Assembly (NCBI RefSeq): GCF_009755725.1
Contig: NZ_CP046619.1
Location: 1,922,001 to 1,986,000 of the forward strand
Direction: 5' to 3'
Source: Diaminobutyricimonas sp. LJ205
GTDB taxonomy: Bacteria > Actinomycetota > Actinomycetes > Actinomycetales > Microbacteriaceae
Length of the DNA: 64,000 nt
This document shows, in pieces, positions 8,773-19,000 of the stretch. The notes under the pieces are model-generated. The model made no database searches. It was given only the letters and a program-made list of their open reading frames with translations, and was not told where the DNA came from. Position numbers and translations under genes: made by a program. The stretch's first letter is position 1. The number at the start of each line of letters is the position of its first letter.

Positions 8773-10439
8773 GGATCAGCGACACCAGCGACCTGTGGTG
8801 GAAGAACGCCGTCGTCTACTGCCTGGACGTCGAAACGTACATGGACTGGAACGGCGACGGATTCGGCGACTTCGAAGGCCTCGCCCACCGCCTCGACCAC
8901 CTGGCCGACCTGGGCGTGACCTGCCTCTGGCTGATGCCGTTCTATCCGACCCCGGACCGCGACGACGGCTACGACATCACCGACTTCTACGGCGTCGACC
9001 GGCGCCTCGGCCATTCGGGGGATCTCGTCGAGGTCATCCGCGGCGCGCGCGACCGGGGCATGCGGGTGATCGCCGACCTGGTGGTCAACCACACCTCGGT
9101 GAAGCACCCGTGGTTCCAGGCCGCCCGGGCGAGCCGGAACTCGCCGTACCGGGACTTCTACGTGTGGCGGGATGAGGTTCCGAAGGATGCCCCGGCCTCC
9201 GTCTTCCCGGGCGATGAGAAGGGCGTGTGGAGCTTCGACGAACGCGCCGGCCAGTACTATCTGCACCGGTTCTATCGCCACCAACCCGACCTGAACGTCA
9301 GCAACACGAAGGTGCGCGAAGAGGTCGGCAAGGTGATCGGCTACTGGCTCGAGCTGGGGCTGTCGGGTTTCCGGGTCGACGCCGTGCCGTTTTTCCTTGA
9401 AGGCACCGGGGACGACCCGTCCGAGGATCTCGCCGACCCGCACGGTTACCTGCGCGAACTCCGCGAGCTCGTCAGCCGCCGCCAGGGCGACGCCATCCTG
9501 CTCGGCGAGGTGAACCTGCCGTTCAAGGAGCAGCTCACCTATTTCGGCGGCAGCGACGGCGACGAGCTGAGCATGCAGTTCGACTTCGAGTCGATGCAGC
9601 GGCTCTACCTGTCGCTCGTCCGGGAGGACGCGCGACCGCTCGCGAAGACGCTGGCGAAGCGGCCGCCGGTGGCGCTCGCCTCGCAGTGGGCGAACTTCGT
9701 GCGCAACCACGATGAGCTCACCCTCGACAAGCTCAGCGAGTCGGAGCGTCAGGAGGTGTTCGCGGCGTTCGGGCCGGAGCCGGAGATGCAGGCGTACGGG
9801 CGCGGCATCGTGCGCCGGCTGCCGACGATGCTCGGCGGCGACCCGCGCCGCATCCGCATGGCCTACAGCCTGCTGTTCTCACTGCCGGGCACCCCGGTGC
9901 TGTTCTACGGTGAGGAGATCGGCATGGGCGAGAACCTCGCGGCCGGCGGCCGACTGGCGGTGCGCACGCCGATGCAGTGGTCGGATGGCAAGAACGGCGG
10001 TTTCTCCTCGGCGCGGCCGTCACAGCTGCCTGAGCCGGTCACACCCGATGGTTACGGCCCGGAGCATGTGAACGTCAACCGGCAGCGCCGCGACCCGGAT
10101 TCGCTGCTGCATTTCATCCGCAACCTGATCACCCGCTACCGGGCGTCGCCGGAAATCGGCTGGGGCGAACTCGCGATCCTCGAGCAGCCCCATGCCGCGG
10201 TGCTCGCGCACCGGGTGACCAGCAGCTACGGCAGCATGATCGCGCTGCACAACTTCTCACCAGACGCGATCTCGGTGCCGCTCGTCGTGGAGGGAAGCGA
10301 GGAGGGTGCTCGCCTGAGCGACCTGCTGCACGATGAGGCGACCGAAATCGGCCGCGGCGGCAAGGTGGAGCTCACGCTCGACGGCTACGGCTACCGCTGG
10401 CTGCGCGTGCTGGAGCCCGGCAGTCGCAGGCTCTCGTGA
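8769..10439 (+). CDS. GH13 alpha-amylase family enzyme, trehalose-synthase-like
   Basis: A 556-residue cytoplasmic glycoside hydrolase without a signal peptide. The GH13 barrel motifs are in order: DGYDITDFYGVD near residue 62, DLVVNHTS near 101, GFRVDAVPF near 199 (Asp nucleophile), LLGEVNLPF near 243 (Glu acid/base) and FVRNHDELTLD near 315 (third Asp). The set resembles trehalose synthase (TreS) and relatives, which interconvert maltose and trehalose. This protein is shorter than the bifunctional TreS-Pep2 forms and has no maltokinase domain. The start overlaps the upstream oxidoreductase stop. Exact activity (trehalose synthase versus alpha-glucosidase) is open. Confidence 0.87.
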   Translation: MRISDTSDLWWKNAVVYCLDVETYMDWNGDGFGDFEGLAHRLDHLADLGVTCLWLMPFYPTPDRDDGYDITDFYGVDRRLGHSGDLVEVIRGARDRGMRVIADLVVNHTSVKHPWFQAARASRNSPYRDFYVWRDEVPKDAPASVFPGDEKGVWSFDERAGQYYLHRFYRHQPDLNVSNTKVREEVGKVIGYWLELGLSGFRVDAVPFFLEGTGDDPSEDLADPHGYLRELRELVSRRQGDAILLGEVNLPFKEQLTYFGGSDGDELSMQFDFESMQRLYLSLVREDARPLAKTLAKRPPVALASQWANFVRNHDELTLDKLSESERQEVFAAFGPEPEMQAYGRGIVRRLPTMLGGDPRRIRMAYSLLFSLPGTPVLFYGEEIGMGENLAAGGRLAVRTPMQWSDGKNGGFSSARPSQLPEPVTPDGYGPEHVNVNRQRRDPDSLLHFIRNLITRYRASPEIGWGELAILEQPHAAVLAHRVTSSYGSMIALHNFSPDAISVPLVVEGSEEGARLSDLLHDEATEIGRGGKVELTLDGYGYRWLRVLEPGSRRLS

Positions 10440-10525
10440 CGCCCTCGGGCAGGCTCCACAGGCCGGCTCGGGCAGAATGGAGGGGCCGCTCGACCGGGCG
10501 GTCCTCGACCCATCGGAGCTCCACC

Positions 10526-11104
10526 ATGACGATCGCCTTCATCCGCCACGGACAAACCGACTGGAACGCCGCCGGGCGGATGCAGGGCAGGAGCGACATC
10601 GTGCTGAACGACACTGGCCGGCAGCAGGCGCGTGACGCGGTCGCCGTGCTCACCGACGCCGAGCTTGCCGGCGCCGAGTGGGAGGTCATCGTCTCGTCGC
10701 CGCTGCAGAGGGCTCGAGAGACCGCGGCGATCATCGCGGATGGCCTCGGCATCGAGCTGGGCAAGACCTATGAGCTGCTCGTCGAGCGCGACTACGGCGA
10801 GGGCGAGGGGCTCACGATGAACGAGATTCTGGAGCGCTGGCCGGATCGCGAGTACCCGGGACTCGAGCCGCTCGATTCGGTCGTCGCCCGCGGCCGGGCC
10901 GCGCTGGATGAGATCGCCGACGAGTACGCGGGCCGGAACGTGGTCATCGTCTGCCACGGCACGCTGATCCGCTACACGCTGGCGTCGTTGCTCGATCACC
11001 CGATCGACCAGATCACGAACGGCTCGGTCTCGACGCTCGACCGGACGGATGCCGCGTGGCGAGTGCTCACGGTGAACGGCGCCGTCATCGACTCGCTGGT
11101 CTAA
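10526..11104 (+). CDS. Histidine phosphatase family protein (phosphoglycerate mutase-like)
   Basis: A 192-residue protein with the RHG motif IRHGQTDWN at residues 5-13, the conserved arginine in SSPLQRARETA, the acid residue in ERDYGEGEG and the second histidine in VIVCHGTLIRY. It belongs to the branch that includes broad-range phosphatases and actinobacterial GpgP-like enzymes; the substrate is not predictable. ATG 10526 was chosen because the conserved core begins at once and GGAG lies just upstream. It follows the GH13 gene by 86 nt and is convergent with smc. Confidence 0.88.
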   Translation: MTIAFIRHGQTDWNAAGRMQGRSDIVLNDTGRQQARDAVAVLTDAELAGAEWEVIVSSPLQRARETAAIIADGLGIELGKTYELLVERDYGEGEGLTMNEILERWPDREYPGLEPLDSVVARGRAALDEIADEYAGRNVVIVCHGTLIRYTLASLLDHPIDQITNGSVSTLDRTDAAWRVLTVNGAVIDSLV

Positions 11105-11113
11105 CGCACAGCG

Positions 11114-11144
11114 ACGAGCGCCAAGGAGTAGAAGCGGCGCTCGT
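11114..11144. terminator. Bidirectional hairpin between the phosphatase gene and smc
   Basis: ACGAGCGCC (11114-11122) pairs with GGCGCTCGT (11136-11144) over a 13-nt loop. A short T run follows on the plus strand. It lies exactly between two convergent stops, so it can end transcription from both sides. Confidence 0.55.
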
Positions 11145-14100
11145 TTAGGACGCCTGCTCCTCCGGTTGCGCGACGCGCTGGCCGATCACCGCTGAGACGC
11201 CGTCCTGCCGCATCGACACACCGTACAGGGCGTCGGCGATCTCCATGGTGCGCTTCTGGTGGGTGATCACGATGAGCTGGCTGGACAGCCGCAGGTCCTG
11301 GAAGATTGTCAGCAGACGGCCCAGGTTCGCGTCATCCAGCGCCGCCTCGACCTCGTCCATGATGTAGAACGGGCTGGGGCGGGCCTTGAAGATCGCGATC
11401 AGCAGCGCGACCGCGGCGAGTGACCGCTCCCCGCCGGACAGCAGCGAGAGTCGCTCGATCTTCTTGCCTGCCGGTTTCACACTCACTTCGATGCCGGTGG
11501 TGAGCAGGTCGTCCGGATCGGTCAGCTGCAGGCTGCCAGTGCCGCCGGGGAACAGGATCGGGAACACCCGGTCGAACGCGGCCTGGGTGTCGGCGAAGGC
11601 CGCCGCGAAGATGTCCTGCATCTTCGTGTCGATCTCGTCGATGATCGTGAGCAGGTCCTTGCGGGTCTGGGTGAGGTCGGTGAGCTGCTCGGTGAGGAAC
11701 TTGTGCCGCTGCTCGAGCGCGGCGAACTCCTCGAGGGCGAGCGGGTTCACCCGGCCCAGCTGCTGGTACTTGCGCTCGGCCTTGGCGAGGCGGGCCTTTT
11801 GTTCGGCGCGGTTGAAGGGCGCGCTGGCGGCCTCGCTGGCCGGGCCTTCCCCGCTGGTTGAGCCTGCCGAGACCTTCGCGTCGAGTTCCTCGTCGGTGGG
11901 TTTCGAGACGCTCGTTCCTCGCTCCTCAACCACGCCAGTGGTGTGCGCATCGTCCGCGGGCACCGGCACGTGCGGGCCATACTCGGCGACGAGTACGTCT
12001 TCGACGAGCCCGAGTTCGTCGCCGGCGCGCTCGAGCAGCGTCGACAGGTGCAGCTTCTTCTCGTAGATCTGCATCTCGAGGCCGTGCACGTTCTCGCTGA
12101 CCGCGTGCAGGCGTTCCCGCAGCGCGCTCTCCGCGGCGCGCAGATCGGACAGTTCCCGGTTCTGCTCGGCACGCGCGGCCTCGGCGGACGCGAGCCTCAC
12201 ACGCGCTTCGGCGACCGATCGGTCGACGGCGTTCAGCACGGGCGGCAGCGCGTCGACGACCGTGGTCGCCGACTGCATCTGCCGCTGCCGCAGCACGGCG
12301 AGCCGCGCCTGCTCCTCGGCAGCGGCACGTTCGTCCTCCCGCTGCCGGGCCAGCTCGATCGCTCGGGCCTCCTCGGCGCGCACCCGTTCGCGGGCGGTCT
12401 CGAGCTGGATACGGGTCTCCACCTCGGCAGCGCGAGCCGCCTCAAGCTCGGTCAACAGTCCGCCCCTGGCCGACACGTCCAGGATCGGACGCGGCTTCGC
12501 CGAGTACTCGTCATGCTCGGCCCGGGCTTTGTCGACGCCGGTTTCGGCGACCCGCACGGCTTCAGCGGCAACAGCCACGGCGGTGCTGAGCCGTTCACAC
12601 TCAGCCTCGGTCGCCTCGAGCTGCACGCGGGTGCGTCCGAGCTGCTGATCGTGGGCCGCCAGCCGCTGGTCGCGCTCACGTCGCTTCGCCAGCAGGGCGG
12701 CGGCATCCTTCTTCGCGGTATCCACGGCCGCCCGCTTGTCGGTGAGCAGTCCGCGGATGCGCTCGACCTGGGTAGTGACCTCGGTGAGGCGGGCGGCGGC
12801 CGCGTCGCGTTCGGCGATCAGTTCGATGCGGCCTTGCTTGCCGCCGGACCCGCCGCGCAGCACGTAGCGGGTGAGCACGTCGCCGTCACGGGTGACGATG
12901 GTGAGGCCGTGGCCGAGTTCGGCCAGTTGCGGCGCGGCCCGGCGGGCGGCAGCCAGGTCGTCGGCGATCGCGATCAGGGTCAGGATGCCGCGGACACCGA
13001 CCGGCCCCTGGACGACCGAGCTGGCCGGCACGATGCCGTCGATGGTGGGCCACTGGGGCTCGTGATGTGCGCTGTCGTCCGAGCCATCCGCGACGACCAC
13101 CTCGACGCGGCCGAAGTCCTTGTCCTTGGCGTGGGCGAGCGCTTCGTGCGCAGCGTCGCGGGAGTCGGCGAGCACCGCGTCGGCGAGGGTGCCGAGAGCG
13201 GCAGCCACTGCGGTTTCGAATCCGGGAGTGACCTGCACGTGTTCGGCGACCAGGCCGCGCACCCCGGACAGTCCGGCCGCGACCAGATCGCCGGCGCCGT
13301 CCTTGACTTCCAGCGCGCGGGACAGGGCACTGGTGCGCGCGGCGAGCGCGTCGCGTTCGCGCTCGGCGGCGTGCAGTTCGTCGCGCAAGGTTTCGATGTC
13401 GGCTTGCAGGGCGACGACCGCGGCATCCGCTGCTTCGTGCGCCTCCTCGAGGCCGCTGTCGGCGTCGTCCGCGTCGTCGTTCTGCTGTTCGAGGGCGCCG
13501 AATGCGGCGCGGGCCTGCTCGCGGCGCTCGGTGGCGGCGTCCAGTGTGTTCTGCTGGCGCAGCAGCTCACCGCGGGCACCGGCGAGCTTGGACTGCGCGA
13601 GTTCGATCTGACTGCCGAGCCGAGCGACCTCGAGGTCGTGCTGCGAGACCAGGGCGCTCTGCGCGCTGATCTCCTCGTCGAGCGAGTCGAGTGACGCCTT
13701 CGCGGTCGCCGTCGCGGCCGCGGCTCGACCCACGGCTTCCTCGGCGGCGCCGACCCCGGCGCGCAGCCGGTCGGCTTCGTCCCGGGCATCCTGAACCATC
13801 TGCGGTGAGATCGTCGACTGCATTCCGGGCAGTTCCGCCTGCTGGCCGAGCAGCGCGAGTTTCTGGTTCGCCAGCGAGTACAGGTTGCGCAGGCTCTGCT
13901 GCACCTGTTCGAGTTCGAAGGTGACCCGTCGGGCGGTGTCGACGGCGTCGCCAGTCATGGCCTGCTCGATGTGGGTCTGCCGCAGCTTGGCCTGGTCGAC
14001 CTGCTCCTGAAGGACGATCCGTTCGCTCTTGCGGTCGTTCTCGGAGCGGCTGAACTCGGTGATCGCCTGCCGCAGTTCCACGACCTCGTCGGCCAGCAGG

Positions 14101-14783
14101 CGGGCGCGGGCATCGCGGACGATCGCGGCGATGGTCTGGGCCTCACGGGCGATCTCAGCCTGGTGGCCGAGCGGCTTCAATTGGCGCCGGATCTCACCGG
14201 CGAGGTCGTTCAGCCGGGTGAGGTTCGCCTGCATGGCTTCGAGCTTGCGTACCGTCTTTTCCTTGCGGCGGCGGTGCTTGAGGATGCCGGCGGCTTCCTC
14301 GATGAACCCGCGGCGTTGCTCCGGGGTGGCGTGCAGCACGTTGTCGAGCCGGCCCTGGCCGACGATGACGTGCATTTCCCGGCCGAGGCCGGAATCGCTG
14401 AGCAGCTCCTGCACATCGAGCAGCCGGCAGCTTTCCCCGTTGATGGCGTACTCGGAGCCGCCGTTGCGGAACAAGGTGCGGCTGATCGTCACCTCGGTGT
14501 ACTCGATCGGCAGCGCACCATCGCTGTTGTCGATCGTGAGCGTGACCTCGGCGCGGCCGAGCGGGCCGCGGGTCGAGGTGCCGGCGAAGATGACGTCTTC
14601 CATCTTGCCGCCGCGGAGGGTCTTCGCGCCCTGCTCCCCCATCACCCAGGCCAGCGCGTCGACGACGTTCGACTTGCCCGAGCCGTTCGGACCGACGACA
14701 CAGGTCACCCCGGGTTCGAAGGCAAACGTGGTCGGCTGTGCGAAGGACTTGAACCCCTTGAGGGTCAGGCTCTTCAAATACAC
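11145..14783 (-). CDS. smc: Chromosome partition protein SMC
   Basis: A 1212-residue condensin ATPase that acts with ScpAB in chromosome organisation. It starts at GTG 14783 (VYLKSLTLKGFKSF). The N-terminal head carries the P-loop GPNGSGKSN at residues 32-40. Two long coiled coils flank the hinge near residues 500-640. The C-terminal head carries the signature LSGGERSLA and the Walker B block YIMDEVEAALDD. An unusual proline/glycine-containing stretch at about residues 951-978, within the head-proximal part of the second coiled coil, is encoded by a dispersed repeat (11851-11932). Otherwise the length and motifs are normal. Confidence 0.97.
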   Translation of the reverse strand: MYLKSLTLKGFKSFAQPTTFAFEPGVTCVVGPNGSGKSNVVDALAWVMGEQGAKTLRGGKMEDVIFAGTSTRGPLGRAEVTLTIDNSDGALPIEYTEVTISRTLFRNGGSEYAINGESCRLLDVQELLSDSGLGREMHVIVGQGRLDNVLHATPEQRRGFIEEAAGILKHRRRKEKTVRKLEAMQANLTRLNDLAGEIRRQLKPLGHQAEIAREAQTIAAIVRDARARLLADEVVELRQAITEFSRSENDRKSERIVLQEQVDQAKLRQTHIEQAMTGDAVDTARRVTFELEQVQQSLRNLYSLANQKLALLGQQAELPGMQSTISPQMVQDARDEADRLRAGVGAAEEAVGRAAAATATAKASLDSLDEEISAQSALVSQHDLEVARLGSQIELAQSKLAGARGELLRQQNTLDAATERREQARAAFGALEQQNDDADDADSGLEEAHEAADAAVVALQADIETLRDELHAAERERDALAARTSALSRALEVKDGAGDLVAAGLSGVRGLVAEHVQVTPGFETAVAAALGTLADAVLADSRDAAHEALAHAKDKDFGRVEVVVADGSDDSAHHEPQWPTIDGIVPASSVVQGPVGVRGILTLIAIADDLAAARRAAPQLAELGHGLTIVTRDGDVLTRYVLRGGSGGKQGRIELIAERDAAAARLTEVTTQVERIRGLLTDKRAAVDTAKKDAAALLAKRRERDQRLAAHDQQLGRTRVQLEATEAECERLSTAVAVAAEAVRVAETGVDKARAEHDEYSAKPRPILDVSARGGLLTELEAARAAEVETRIQLETARERVRAEEARAIELARQREDERAAAEEQARLAVLRQRQMQSATTVVDALPPVLNAVDRSVAEARVRLASAEAARAEQNRELSDLRAAESALRERLHAVSENVHGLEMQIYEKKLHLSTLLERAGDELGLVEDVLVAEYGPHVPVPADDAHTTGVVEERGTSVSKPTDEELDAKVSAGSTSGEGPASEAASAPFNRAEQKARLAKAERKYQQLGRVNPLALEEFAALEQRHKFLTEQLTDLTQTRKDLLTIIDEIDTKMQDIFAAAFADTQAAFDRVFPILFPGGTGSLQLTDPDDLLTTGIEVSVKPAGKKIERLSLLSGGERSLAAVALLIAIFKARPSPFYIMDEVEAALDDANLGRLLTIFQDLRLSSQLIVITHQKRTMEIADALYGVSMRQDGVSAVIGQRVAQPEEQAS
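11851..11932. repeat. Dispersed repeat pair inside smc
   Basis: Two half-elements face each other within the smc reading frame. One is at 11851-11874 (CCGCTGGTTGAGCCTGCCGA...), the other at 11899-11932 (GGTTTCGAGACGCTCG...CTCAACCA). They belong to the repeat family also found at 6732, 26693, 38053 and 41894. In the SMC frame they encode VVEERGTSVSK and KVSAGSTSGEG. Confidence 0.75.
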
Positions 14784-14967
14784 GTGGCCGCCTTCATTCG
14801 CCCGGAAATACTGGCACTACGGTACCGGACTGCCGCCGCCCGGCCCGCCGTGGCGCGCGGCACACCGGTAGGGTGTCCGTGGCGCGCGCCACCGCCCGGC
14901 TCAGCCTCGACACCGTCGCCGCTGCGGGCGTAGGCTGATGCGCTGCGTCCGCCGAAGAGATTGAGTC

Positions 14968-16047
14968 ATGAGCGCGTTCACCATTGACGAATTGCCGATC
15001 CCCGAGAATCTGGACGGTGAGCATGGCGACGCGTTCCGCGAGATGGTCGAGGTACGGAACACGATCGAGGCCGACACGATCGGCAACCGCGACCTCAACT
15101 ACGCGCCAGACGAGTTGCTGCCGTTCTGGCAGAACCAGCAGTACAACCCGATGCGCGTGCTCGTCGCCCGAGTGGACCGTCGCGTCGTCGCCAGAGCCGT
15201 GTTCGAGCTGCAGGCCGAGGAGTCGGCCGAGGCGTCCTTCATTTCGATTGAAGTGCTCGCAGAGCATCGCCGACAGGGCATCGGCAGCGCCTTGTACGAG
15301 CGGCTGCTCGAGTGGACCCGCGAGGCCGGCCTGCGCGTGATGCAGTGCTACGTGCTGCACCGGCCCGACAGGACCGGCCCGCAGTTGGCTGCGCCGACTG
15401 GTTATGGATCGGTGCCAGCGGATGACCCGGGGTCGCGCTTCCTCGTGGCTCGCGGCTTCACCCTGGAGCAGGTGGACCGGATGAGCCGGCTGCCGCTGCC
15501 ACTGGAGCCGAACGTGATCGACACGAACCTGCGGCTCGCGTCGCGCGCCGCAGGCCCCGACTACAGCCTGGTGCACTGGGTGGGCCGCACCCCGGACGAC
15601 CTGGTCGAGGACCTGGCCCGACTGCGTCAACGGATGAGCGTGGACGCCCCGGCGGCGGGCCTGGCCTTCGCCGAGGAGGAGTGGGACGCGGAACGCATCC
15701 GCACCACCGACGACCTGGCCGCGAAGAGTCCGCGAATGCTGCTGTACGCGGCGGTCCGGCACGAGCCGAGCGGTCGCCTGGTGGGCTTCACCGAGCTGTC
15801 GGCGCCGCCGGAGCTGAGCCGCCCGGTGGATCAGGGTGACACCCTGGTGATTCGCGAGCACCGCGGTCACCGGCTGGGCATGCTGCTCAAGATCTCGAAC
15901 CTCAAACATCTCGAAGCGGTGCGTCCTGGACATCCGAGCGTCATCACCTTCAACGCCGAGGAGAACCGCTACATGCTCGCCGTGAACGAGGCAGTCGGTT
16001 TCGTCCCGGCCGGCTACGAGGGCGGCTGGAAGAAGCTGCTCGACTGA
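14968..16047 (+). CDS. GNAT family acetyltransferase with two GNAT domains
   Basis: A 359-residue protein. The first GNAT domain (residues 1-190) has the acetyl-CoA motif VLAEHRRQGIGSALYERLLEW near residues 93-113. The second (about 200-359) has a weaker version, VIREHRGHRLGMLLKISNLKHL, ending in NEAVGFVPAGYEGGW. Tandem GNAT proteins of this size include mycothiol synthase relatives and antibiotic acetyltransferases, but the motifs here do not allow a substrate call. The 3' end overlaps the convergent cydDC stop by 34 nt. Confidence 0.85.
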   Translation: MSAFTIDELPIPENLDGEHGDAFREMVEVRNTIEADTIGNRDLNYAPDELLPFWQNQQYNPMRVLVARVDRRVVARAVFELQAEESAEASFISIEVLAEHRRQGIGSALYERLLEWTREAGLRVMQCYVLHRPDRTGPQLAAPTGYGSVPADDPGSRFLVARGFTLEQVDRMSRLPLPLEPNVIDTNLRLASRAAGPDYSLVHWVGRTPDDLVEDLARLRQRMSVDAPAAGLAFAEEEWDAERIRTTDDLAAKSPRMLLYAAVRHEPSGRLVGFTELSAPPELSRPVDQGDTLVIREHRGHRLGMLLKISNLKHLEAVRPGHPSVITFNAEENRYMLAVNEAVGFVPAGYEGGWKKLLD

Positions 16048-19000
16048 GTTGCCAGCGCGGGCGCCGCGTCGAGGTGGACGACCCGGTCGACCAGGTCAAG
16101 ACCCTCGGTGCGGTGGGTGACCAGCAGCACGCTGCGACCGGATGCCCGGGCTTCGGCCAGCAGGTCGGCCATCAGTGCTTCCGCGGTCGGTTCGTCCAGG
16201 CTTTCGGTCGGCTCATCGAGGATCAGCACGCGCGCGTCACGCACGAGCGCGCGGGCGAGCGCGAGCCGGCGCCGTTCACCACCGGACAGGGTCATTCCAC
16301 CCGAGTCCAGCCAGGTGTCGAGGCCCGCGGGCAGCGCGTCGAGCCAGTCGGAGAGTCCCGCGCGATCCAACGCGTCGAGCAACGCGTCGTCGGTGACCTC
16401 GTCGCCGGCGAACCGCAGGTTCTCGCGAACCGTGCTGGCGAACACATGGTCGTACTCGCCGAGCGCCGTCACCGTGCGTCGCAGGTCATCGCCCGGGATG
16501 TCGAGAATGTCGACCCCGTCGAGCGTCACCCGTCCGCCGCTCGGGTCGAGGAGCCTCAGGGCAACCGCGACCAGGGTGGACTTGCCCACTCCGGACGGGC
16601 CGAGCAGCGCGACCTGCTCCCCGGGGTTCAGCTGCAGGTCGAATTCGCGCACGGCCGGGCTTGATCCCCAGCCGGCGCTGACGCCCTCGAAGCGCAGTCC
16701 CCGCTGGTCGAGCGCCCAGCGGAGTGCGCTCGACCCGCGCGAATCGGGTTCGGATGCCGCGGACGGCGCGCCGGCGACCGCGTCGAGCCGCGCCCCGGCC
16801 GCCTTCCCGCGACGAATCGCCAACGCAGCTGGCACCGCGGCAAGAGCAGGCTCCGCCAGGGTCAACGTTGCCAGGGCGAGGATGCCGAACACTTCGTCGG
16901 TGATGCCGCCCGCGGCGAATCCGGCGGCGCCCGCGATGAGGACACCGACGACGGCGACCGCGATCCCCAGCCGGGCAACGGCATCCGCGACCCCGCCGCG
17001 CCAGGCGGCGCGGGTTTCCGCCCGCGCCAGGGCGGCGCTGCGCTCGGCGGGAACGGCGGTGACCTCGTGCACACCGCGGGCGAGCAGGTCTTCAAGCGCG
17101 TCCGTTGATTCGACGAGCGCCTCGGTCAGGCGCGTGCGCCGGTCGCTAAGGGCGCGTTCGTCCGCGGCATCCAGCACCACAGCGAGCAGCGGCGCGACGA
17201 TCAGCGTCAGGGCAAGGCCGGCCGCAAGCGGCAGCGCGGCACCCGGCAGAACCGCACCGGCAATCCCGAGGGCCACCAGGCAGGCAATCGCCGCGGCTGC
17301 GAGCGGCAGCCCACCACGGAGTGTGCCATCCAGCCGCTCGTCGACGTCACCGACCAGGCGGGCGAGCAGGTCTCCGCGCCGCGGCGGAACCGCGCCCGGT
17401 AACCGCGTCGACAGCGCATCGACGAACCGGGCGCGCATCGAGGCCAGCCGGCCGAGCGCGAGATCGTGCGACGCGAGCCGTTCGAAGTAGCGCAGCAGCG
17501 GCTTCAGCACGGCCGAGCCGCGCACGATGACGACGGCGATCGACAGGGTCAGCACGGGCGGCTGCTCGGCGGCGCGCACGATCATCCACGATGCCGCCGA
17601 GGTCAGCGTCGTGCCCGTCAGGTAGGCGGCCGCGCCGAGCAGGGCGGCACCGGCCAGACGCACCGGCATCGGCATCCGGGCCCAGCGCCTGCGCACACCG
17701 GTGAGCGCGTCGGCCTCGTCATCGACCGCGCTGGAGGCCTCAGGCAGCAGGCTGCCGCGCTCCGGCAGCGGAGTGGTCACCTGCACGCTGCGGTCGGCCG
17801 CGGCGATCACCGCCGGCCGGTGCGCGACGGTGATAACCGTGCAGCCCGCCGCGACCAGCTCATCCAGCCGGGTGAGCACGCGCCGCTCGGAGGCCGCGTC
17901 CAGGTGCGCGGTCGGCTCATCAAGCAGCAGCAACTGCGGTTTCGCGGATGCCTCGTGCAGCAGCCGCGCGAGCGCCAGTCGCTGGCGCTGGCCCGCCGAC
18001 AGCCCGTGGCCGCCTTCACCGAGCGGCGTCGCCAGACCGTCGGGCAGTTCACCGTCGAGGCCGACTGTGGCCAGCGCGTCAGCCCCGGCTGTGCCGAGCG
18101 CATCGGCGACGGTGCGCGCGTGCGGGAATCGCGGCTGCTGCGGCAGGTACAGGGCCGCGCCTGCCCTCACGCGTCCCTCGGTCGGGGTTTCGATGCCGGC
18201 CAGGACGCGCAGCAGGGTGGTCTTGCCCGCGCCGGACGCGCCGGTGATGGCGACGAATTCGCCGGGGAACACGGTCAGCTGATCGATTCGCAGCGCCGCG
18301 CGGGAGCGGCCCGGGTAGCGCACCACGAGGTTCTTCGCCGAGACGCCGGTGTCCAGCGTCCGGGCTGCGCGGGCCGCGACATCCGGGGTCGCCTGCTTGC
18401 CGGTGATCTCATCGATGCGATCGGCGACCGCGCTCGCTTGCGCGGAGTCGTGGAACTGTGAGCCGAGTTCTCGCAACGGCCGGTACGCCTCCGGGGCGAC
18501 CAGGATCGCCAGCAACGCGGGGAGAAGGCCCAGGTCGCCGGCGGCCAGCCGAAGTCCTGCGCTGACCGCGACGACGCCGACCGAGATCGTGGCGACCAGA
18601 TCGAGCACAGTCGACGACATGAACGCGACCACCAGCACCCGCATCGTGGCCGACCGGTAGCGGTCGGTGATCGCGGCAACCGAGCGGGATTGGCGGCTGG
18701 CGCGTCCGAACAGGCGCAGCGTCGGCAACCCGCGGACGACGTCGAGGAAATGCCCGGCGAGGGCCTGCCCGGACTCCCATTGCGCGTTCGCGCGCTTCTG
18801 GGTCGCCCAGCCGACCAGTGCTGCGAACAGCGGCACGAGCGGCAGGGTGGCGAGAACCGTCAGCGCCGAGGTGAGGTCGACGAGCGCGAGGGTGAGCAGC
18901 ACCGCCGCCGGCACCACCGCGGCGCTCACCACCGACGGCAGATAACCGGTGAACCAGGGTCGGAGCGCCTGCAGGCCGGTTCCGAGCAGGGCGGCGAATC

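Noticed and set aside
11943-13694. Long open frame antisense to smc
   Set aside because: Same cause: no domain, and a complete SMC on the other strand explains the openness.
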